A DNA stretch of 13,750 nt, taken from contig JAEYZH010000164.1 of NCBI GenBank assembly GCA_023430685.1, positions 1 to 13,750 on the forward strand. The letters are read 5' to 3'. Made by a program: the position numbers and the translations under genes. The DNA comes from Pseudomonadota bacterium (GTDB taxonomy: Bacteria; Pseudomonadota; Gammaproteobacteria; Xanthomonadales; Rhodanobacteraceae). Below, one piece after another: positions 1-4,497 of the stretch; within the stretch, counting starts at the first letter, position 1, and each line of letters opens with the position of its first letter. Under the pieces are notes generated by a model. It was given only the letters and a program-made list of their open reading frames with translations. It did no database searches and had not been told where the DNA came from.

Positions 1-404
1 GTGTACGGCTCGCTGAAGTCGATGTGGCGCACTTCCGCGCCGGCGACATCGCAGTAGCTGGTCAGCCGTTCGTGCGTGTAATCGATGATCTGGTCGGGCA
101 GCACGAGCACGCGCGGGCCCATGTCCGCGCGGATGCCGCCGACCGCATTGATGCCGATCACGCGTCGAGCGCCGACGTGGTGCAGCGCCCACAGGTTCGC
201 GCGGTAGTTCACGCGATGCGGCGGAATGGTGTGCGATTCGCCATGCCGTGCGAGGAACGCGACACGGCATTCGCCGAGGCTGCCGACCACGAGGCTGTCG
301 GACGTGCTGCCGTAGGGCGTGTCGACCGCGCGGCGTTCGACGCCCGACAGTCCCGGGAAGCGGTAGAGTCCGGTGCCGCCGATCAGTGCGAGGTCGATGC
401 TCAT
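1..404 (-). CDS. S-methyl-5'-thioinosine phosphorylase (MTIP), N-terminal part; gene runs off the left edge
   Basis: This enzyme probably splits S-methyl-5'-thioinosine with phosphate into hypoxanthine and 5-methylthioribose-1-phosphate, in the cytoplasm, as part of methylthioadenosine recycling from polyamine synthesis. The window holds the first 134 codons. Visible family features are the phosphate-binding IGGTG near residues 8-12, the block FLARHGESHTIPPHRVNYRA with the paired His and Arg residues typical of the PNP/MTAP family, NAVGGI (MTIP/PNP-like rather than the usual MTAP form), and LPDQIIDYTHER. The stretch closely resembles my memory of Pseudomonas PA3004, the characterised MTIP. 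The ATG overlaps the hpt stop in an ATGA (bases 401-404), so translation is probably coupled. A GGTGGA lies just upstream as a possible ribosome site. The residues that separate 6-amino from 6-oxo substrates lie outside the window, so MTAP cannot be fully excluded. Confidence 0.85.
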   Translation of the reverse strand, partial: MSIDLALIGGTGLYRFPGLSGVERRAVDTPYGSTSDSLVVGSLGECRVAFLARHGESHTIPPHRVNYRANLWALHHVGARRVIGINAVGGIRADMGPRVLVLPDQIIDYTHERLTSYCDVAGAEVRHIDFSEPY

Positions 405-946
405 GCGTCCACCGCGTAAATCGCGTCGAGGTTGCGACCCTGCTCGTGGTAGTCCATGCCGTAGCCGAACACGTAGCGGTCCGGTACCTCGACGCCGACG
501 AAGTCGGCCGCGAGGCCCGCGACGCGGCGGTCGTGGCGCTTCTCGCAAAGCACCACGATCGCGACGCGCGAGGCACCTTGCGCGATGCAATCGTCGCGGA
601 CCGCGGCGAGCGTGTGGCCTTCATCGAGGATGTCGTCGACGAGCAGCACGGTACGCCCCGCCAGCGGCGTCGCCGCTCGCTTGATCCAGTGCAGTTCTGC
701 CCCGCGCGTGCCGCCACGGTAGCGCGTCGCATGCACGTAATCGAACACCAGGGGCACGCGGATCGCGGTCGCGAGCTGCCCCGCGAACGGCAGCGCGCCC
801 TGCATCACGGTCAGGAACACCGCAGGCGTGCCGTCGAGCCAGGTATCGATGTCGCGACCGATGCGCGCGATCGCGTCGGCGAGCACCGGCTGCGCGTGCA
901 CGAGGTCGGCGCGCGCGAGCACGTCGTCGATGCGGGTGGTCGTCAT
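401..946 (-). CDS. hpt: Hypoxanthine-guanine phosphoribosyltransferase
   Basis: This cytoplasmic purine-salvage enzyme joins hypoxanthine (or guanine) to PRPP to give IMP (or GMP) and pyrophosphate. The 181-residue product is the usual length for a short bacterial 6-oxopurine PRT. The PRPP-binding loop VLLVDDILDEGHTL is at residues 100-113, with the two Asp residues that contact the ribose. Lys136, in the CEKRHD segment, fits the purine-contacting lysine. The C-terminal VPDRYVFGYGMDYHEQGRNL is the family's closing signature. I chose the ATG at 946 over a longer open frame because it begins the conserved region, has GGAG 8 bases upstream, and shares one base with the nagZ stop (TGATG). The next gene, MTIP, makes hypoxanthine, so the pair forms a short salvage route. 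Family assignment is firm; preference for hypoxanthine over guanine is inferred from context. Confidence 0.93.
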   Translation of the reverse strand: MTTTRIDDVLARADLVHAQPVLADAIARIGRDIDTWLDGTPAVFLTVMQGALPFAGQLATAIRVPLVFDYVHATRYRGGTRGAELHWIKRAATPLAGRTVLLVDDILDEGHTLAAVRDDCIAQGASRVAIVVLCEKRHDRRVAGLAADFVGVEVPDRYVFGYGMDYHEQGRNLDAIYAVDA

Positions 947-1965
947 CAGGCCACTCCGTTGGTGGGTGCGCCGAGAGCGGCGAGGCGCGACGCGAATTCG
1001 TCGCGTTGCGGATTGCGCGCGAGCGCATCCCAGGTCTGGGCGACCTCGCCCTGCAGGCTCGCGAGCCGGCCCGGATCGCACGGCAGCGCATGCGCGCACG
1101 CGTGGATCGCCTCGTCGACGATCGCGGGATTGCAGGCGAGCAGCAGGTCGCAGCCGGCGAGCAGGTGCGCCTGGATCCGCGCCGACATGCCGCCGACGGA
1201 GCCCGCCGCGGCCATGCCGATGTCGTCGCCGAACACGAGTCCGCGGAAGCCGAGTTGTCCGCGCAGCACGTCCTCGATCCAGATGCGCGAGTAGCCTGCC
1301 GGCCTTGCATCCACCGCGGGATACGCGACGTGCGCCATCATCACGGCTTCCGCGCCGCTCGCGATCGCATCGGCGAACGGCACGAGGTCGGAGGCGAGGA
1401 GCGCGTCGAGCGGACGCGGGTCGACCGCGTCGTCGAAGTGGGTGTCTTCGGCGACCGATCCGTGGCCCGGGAAATGCTTGATCGTCGCGGCCATGCCCGC
1501 AAGGCGCATGCCGCGCAGATAGCCTTGCGCGAGTTCGGACACGACCTGCGGATCGGCATGGAACGCGCGTTCGCCGATCGCGCGATTCCCGCGCGCGAGG
1601 TCGAGCACCGGCGCGAAGCTGAGGTCGACGCCGATCGCGCGCATCTCGCTCGCCATCAGCCAGGCATGCTCTTCCGCTCGCGCGACGGCGGCGCGCGGGT
1701 CGCGATCGTGCAGTTCGCCGAGGCGCGCCAGCGGCGGGAGCGCGCTGAAGCCGTCGCGGAAGCGCTGCACCGGCCCGCCTTCCTGGTCCACGCAGACGAT
1801 GAACGGATCCCCGCGTTCGCCGCGGATGTCGTCGATGAGCGTCGTCACCTGGTCGCGGTCCGCGAAGTTGCGGCGGAACAGGATCACGCCGCAGACCTGC
1901 GGCGAGGAAATGCGCGCGCGGTCGGCTGCTTCGAGCGTCTGCCCTTCCAGTCCGATGATCAGCAT
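946..1965 (-). CDS. nagZ: Beta-N-acetylglucosaminidase NagZ (GH3), cell-wall recycling
   Basis: NagZ removes N-acetylglucosamine from GlcNAc-1,6-anhydroMur-peptides in the cytoplasm during peptidoglycan recycling. In species with AmpR/AmpC its products signal beta-lactamase induction. The 339 residues match the usual ~340. Visible motifs are CVDQEGGPVQRF (residues 58-69), IKHFPGHG (162-169), the Asp174/His176 acid-base pair in EDTHFD, MMAHVAYPAVD (209-219), and the nucleophile region LVFGDDIGM (243-251) with Asp247-Asp248. No signal peptide is seen, as expected for this cytoplasmic enzyme. The ATG at 1965 has AAGGA about 10 bases upstream and lies inside the end of the CYTH gene (7-base overlap). 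The stop shares a base with the hpt start. In Pseudomonas aeruginosa nagZ also neighbours the MTIP gene, which supports the assignment. Confidence 0.96.
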   Translation of the reverse strand: MLIIGLEGQTLEAADRARISSPQVCGVILFRRNFADRDQVTTLIDDIRGERGDPFIVCVDQEGGPVQRFRDGFSALPPLARLGELHDRDPRAAVARAEEHAWLMASEMRAIGVDLSFAPVLDLARGNRAIGERAFHADPQVVSELAQGYLRGMRLAGMAATIKHFPGHGSVAEDTHFDDAVDPRPLDALLASDLVPFADAIASGAEAVMMAHVAYPAVDARPAGYSRIWIEDVLRGQLGFRGLVFGDDIGMAAAGSVGGMSARIQAHLLAGCDLLLACNPAIVDEAIHACAHALPCDPGRLASLQGEVAQTWDALARNPQRDEFASRLAALGAPTNGVA

Positions 1966-2483
1966 GGGCGGTCGTCCTTCATCGGCGCGTCGTCGGCGTC
2001 GCGCTCGTCACGGGTCCAGCGCGCATACGGGCGCTGCGCGAGGTTCTGATTGTAGTAGCGCTCGAGACGGCTGACCTCGCGGCCGAGCCACGTCGGTCGC
2101 GGGAACGCCGCATCGACCGTTGCAAGTTCGATTTCCGCGACCACCAGGCCCGCGTTCGCGCCTTCGAATTCGTCGACCTCGAACAGGCATCCGTCCACGA
2201 CGACATGATGGCGCAGCTTGGCGACGACGTCACCGGCCAGCGTGTCCAGCATGCGCGCGGCATCGCCGGGTGGCAGCGCATACTCGTATTCATCGCGCAC
2301 GATGCCGTGCGCAAGCGACTTGATGTTCAGGAAGGCTTCGGATCCGGCCACGCGCACGCGCACCGAGCAGCGCGCCCCGGGCGGTCCGGCGAGGTAGCCC
2401 TGCCGCATCGGCACGCTGCGCGAGACGCCTTCGCGCCAGCCGTCGCCATCGACGAGGAACTTGCGCTCGATCTCCACTCCCAT
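1959..2483 (-). CDS. CYTH-domain protein, probable inorganic triphosphatase
   Basis: The 174-residue product is a single CYTH (triphosphate tunnel metalloenzyme) domain. Members hydrolyse inorganic triphosphate, or more rarely make cAMP or act on thiamine triphosphate. The diagnostic N-terminal ExExK is present as EIERK (Glu4, Glu6, Lys8). Further tunnel residues are in SVRVRV, FLNIKS, DEYEYALP, KLRHHV, FEVDEFEG and GLVVAEIEL, which alternate charged residues along beta strands as in the family. The short length and EIERKFLV start resemble small bacterial tripolyphosphatases of the Nitrosomonas NE1496 type. The C-terminal ~20 residues are Asp-rich and probably disordered. The ATG lies 2 bases after the rlmD stop (TGACGATG) with no clear ribosome site, so re-initiation after rlmD is likely. 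Domain membership is firm; the substrate is inferred. Confidence 0.85.
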   Translation of the reverse strand: MGVEIERKFLVDGDGWREGVSRSVPMRQGYLAGPPGARCSVRVRVAGSEAFLNIKSLAHGIVRDEYEYALPPGDAARMLDTLAGDVVAKLRHHVVVDGCLFEVDEFEGANAGLVVAEIELATVDAAFPRPTWLGREVSRLERYYNQNLAQRPYARWTRDERDADDAPMKDDRPC

Positions 2484-2485
2484 CG

Positions 2486-3784
2486 TCAGCGCTCGAACAA
2501 TGCGATCGATTCGACATGCGCCGTATGCGGGAACATGTCCATGACACCCGCCGCGACCAGGCGGAACCCGTGGCGTTCGACCAGGGTTCCCGCATCGCGC
2601 GCGAGCGAGCCCGGGTGGCACGATACGTAGACGACGCGATCGCACCCCTTGCGCGGCAGGTAGTCGAGCACGGCGGCGGCCCCCGAGCGCGGCGGATCGA
2701 GCAGCAGCTTGTCGTGGTGCGCACGCGCCCACGGCGCCTCGCGCTGGTCGGCGGCGAGGTCCGCGGCGTGGAACTCGACGTTGCCGATGCCATTTCGCTC
2801 GGCATTCGCGCGCGAGCGCACGACCAGCGCGGCTTCGCCTTCGACCCCGGTCACGCGCCCCGCGAATCGCGCGATCGGCAGCGTGAAGTTACCGAGTCCG
2901 CAGAACAGGTCGAGCACGCTGTCGCCCGAACCGGGTTCGAGCAGCGCGAGCGCGTGCGCGATCATGCGGCGGTTCATGCCCGCGTTGACCTGGATGAAGT
3001 CGAGCGGACGGAACGCGATGTCGAGATCGTACTCGGGAATGCGGAACGACAGCGGGACGTCCTGCGGCCACAACGCGACCACGCTGTCGGGTCCACCGGG
3101 CTGCAACAGGATCGCAAGGCCGTGCGCCTGGCCGAACGCCGCGAGCGCCGCGCGGTCGGCATCCGACAACGGCTGCAGGTGGCGGAACGTCAGCGCGACT
3201 GCCTCGTCGCCCGCGGCGAACTCGATCTGCGCGATCTCGCGCCTCGCCTCGAGCGACCCGACGAGCGCGCCGAGGTCGGCGAGGCGCAGGCCGATTTCGG
3301 GCAGCACGGTGTGGCATTCGGCGAGGTCGGCGACGAAGCGCGGATTATCCTCGCGGAAACCGACCAGCGCCTTGTCCTTCTTCGCGACCCACTTGACGGA
3401 GAGACGCCCCTTGCGGCGATAGCCCCAGGGCTCGCCCGACAGCGGCTCAAGCCAACGATGCGGCGAGACCTTGCCGATGCGTTCGAAATTCTCGGCGAGC
3501 ACGCGCTGCTTGGCCTCGATCTGCTTCGCGGCGGGCAGGTGCTGCAGCGAGCAGCCACCGCAAAGGCCGAAATGCGGACAGCGGGGTTCGATGCGATCGG
3601 GCGAGCGCACGAGGATTTCCTCGACCTTCGCCTCGTCGAAGTGGCGGTGGCGCTGCGTGCGGCGTGCGCGCACGCGTTCGCCCGGCAGCGCCCCCGCGAC
3701 GAACACGGTCTTGCCTTCGACGCGCGCGACGCCGCGACCGTCGTGGGAAAGATCGAAGATGTCGGTTTCGAGGATCTGCGTCAT
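2486..3784 (-). CDS. rlmD: 23S rRNA (uracil-1939-C5) methyltransferase RlmD
   Basis: RlmD transfers a methyl group from S-adenosylmethionine to U1939 of 23S rRNA. The 432-residue protein has an N-terminal TRAM RNA-binding domain (about residues 5-60) and then the iron-sulfur ligands Cys69, Cys75 and Cys78 (CPHFGLCGGC) with Cys157 as the likely fourth. The methyltransferase core includes FIQVNAGMNRRM (263-274), the SAM-binding DLFCGLGNFTLP (292-303), LLLDPPRSGA (360-369), the catalytic Cys389 in VYVSCHPGSLARD, and Glu424 as the likely general base in HTAHVESIALFER. The [4Fe-4S] ligands set it apart from RlmC. The ATG at 3784 fits the family start; a longer open frame reaching 3961 only runs back into the preceding gene. 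No Shine-Dalgarno is seen, and a strong hairpin ends 9 bases before the ATG. Confidence 0.95.
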   Translation of the reverse strand: MTQILETDIFDLSHDGRGVARVEGKTVFVAGALPGERVRARRTQRHRHFDEAKVEEILVRSPDRIEPRCPHFGLCGGCSLQHLPAAKQIEAKQRVLAENFERIGKVSPHRWLEPLSGEPWGYRRKGRLSVKWVAKKDKALVGFREDNPRFVADLAECHTVLPEIGLRLADLGALVGSLEARREIAQIEFAAGDEAVALTFRHLQPLSDADRAALAAFGQAHGLAILLQPGGPDSVVALWPQDVPLSFRIPEYDLDIAFRPLDFIQVNAGMNRRMIAHALALLEPGSGDSVLDLFCGLGNFTLPIARFAGRVTGVEGEAALVVRSRANAERNGIGNVEFHAADLAADQREAPWARAHHDKLLLDPPRSGAAAVLDYLPRKGCDRVVYVSCHPGSLARDAGTLVERHGFRLVAAGVMDMFPHTAHVESIALFER

Positions 3785-3793
3785 GGAAAGTGA

Positions 3794-3817
3794 AGCGCCC
3801 GCCGAGGGGCGGGCGCT
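3794..3817 (-). terminator. Perfect 10-bp hairpin between the DUF1318 gene and rlmD, possible terminator
   Basis: The arms AGCGCCCGCC and GGCGGGCGCT pair perfectly around a 4-base loop. On the minus strand the hairpin is followed by TTCACTTTCC, which is pyrimidine-rich but not a clean T tract, and then directly by the rlmD ATG. It may end or attenuate transcription from the YdbH/DUF1318 genes, or it may fold in the rlmD leader. The pairing is seen; the function is inferred. Confidence 0.45.
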
Positions 3818-3858
3818 GGCAGTCGAAGGAAATCGGGTACGCGGCGCCCGCCGGAGCG

Positions 3859-4455
3859 CTACTTCTGCTTCCAGGCACCCGAGGCATCCTGATGATACCA
3901 GCCCGGCCGCGCCTGCTGGATCCACTGCTTCGAGAACGTTTCGCGGATCTGCGGCTCCCATTCCGGATGGCCGTTGGCGACCGCGATCTCGCGATACACG
4001 GCCTTGCGGTCGCGGTTCTCGTCGGCGACCGCCGCGTTCATCGCCGCGCGTTCGGCGAGTGGAACCGCAGCCGCGTCACGCACGGCAACCATGCCGTCCC
4101 GCGTGAAACCGACCGCGCCGCTGTCGCACCAGCGCGCGAGCGTGCCGTCGAAGCGTTGCTTCATGCGCGCCTGGATCGCCTGGATCTGCGGGGTCTGGAT
4201 GTTGATGTTGGCCTGTTGCGCATGCGCACTCGGAACGAGGAGGTCGAGCAGCATCGCGCCTGGCGACCCGCCCGGCGGCGGCGAAGCAGGCTCGGGCGGC
4301 GGCGTCGCGGCCGCATCATCGCCGAGCACCTTGTCGACGAACTGCGCGGCGGCCTGCTCGGCGGCCGCTTCGGGGAAGTAGACATTGATCGTGACGCAGG
4401 CCGCAGGCAGTGCGAGCACCGCGGCCAGCGTGATCCAGGCGATGAACGTGCGCAT
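3859..4455 (-). CDS. YdbL-like DUF1318 protein, putative lipoprotein
   Basis: The 198-residue product has an N-terminal signal (charged MR, hydrophobic residues 4-18) ending in LALPAAC. Cys20 could be lipidated, though Pro at -3 makes a weak lipobox. Just after it, VTINVYFP (21-28) is an alternating beta-strand-like segment, followed by an Ala-rich helix (30-45) and a Pro/Gly-rich linker (51-66). Residues 68-80 (AMLLDLLVPSAHAQ) look like an internal, vestigial signal peptide. Residues about 82-198 form the DUF1318 domain, with SGAVGFTRDG, the conserved ENRDRKAVYREIA, NGHPEW and a C-terminal QARPGWYHQ. E. coli YdbL, the family relative, is encoded beside ydbH, as here. The ATG at 4455 has a strong GAGGAGA 5 bases upstream; the in-frame ATG at 4497 lacks this and would bury the signal. 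Its biochemical role is unknown; help in assembling the YdbH bridge is inferred. Confidence 0.82.
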   Translation of the reverse strand: MRTFIAWITLAAVLALPAACVTINVYFPEAAAEQAAAQFVDKVLGDDAAATPPPEPASPPPGGSPGAMLLDLLVPSAHAQQANINIQTPQIQAIQARMKQRFDGTLARWCDSGAVGFTRDGMVAVRDAAAVPLAERAAMNAAVADENRDRKAVYREIAVANGHPEWEPQIRETFSKQWIQQARPGWYHQDASGAWKQK

Positions 4456-4497
4456 GATTGTCTCCTCTGGCAATGCGGGGCGATTCGCGTGCGCCAC

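Noticed and set aside
2516..3793. 425-codon plus-strand open frame opposite rlmD
   Set aside because: It is antisense to a gene with complete catalytic motifs. Long antisense frames are expected in G+C-rich DNA. Its translation is Arg/Ala/Asp-rich with no recognisable domain.
3785..3961. Longer rlmD start at 3961
   Set aside because: The extension runs antisense-free but inside the DUF1318 coding region and across the hairpin, adds 59 non-conserved residues, and the family begins near MTQILETDIF with the TRAM domain.
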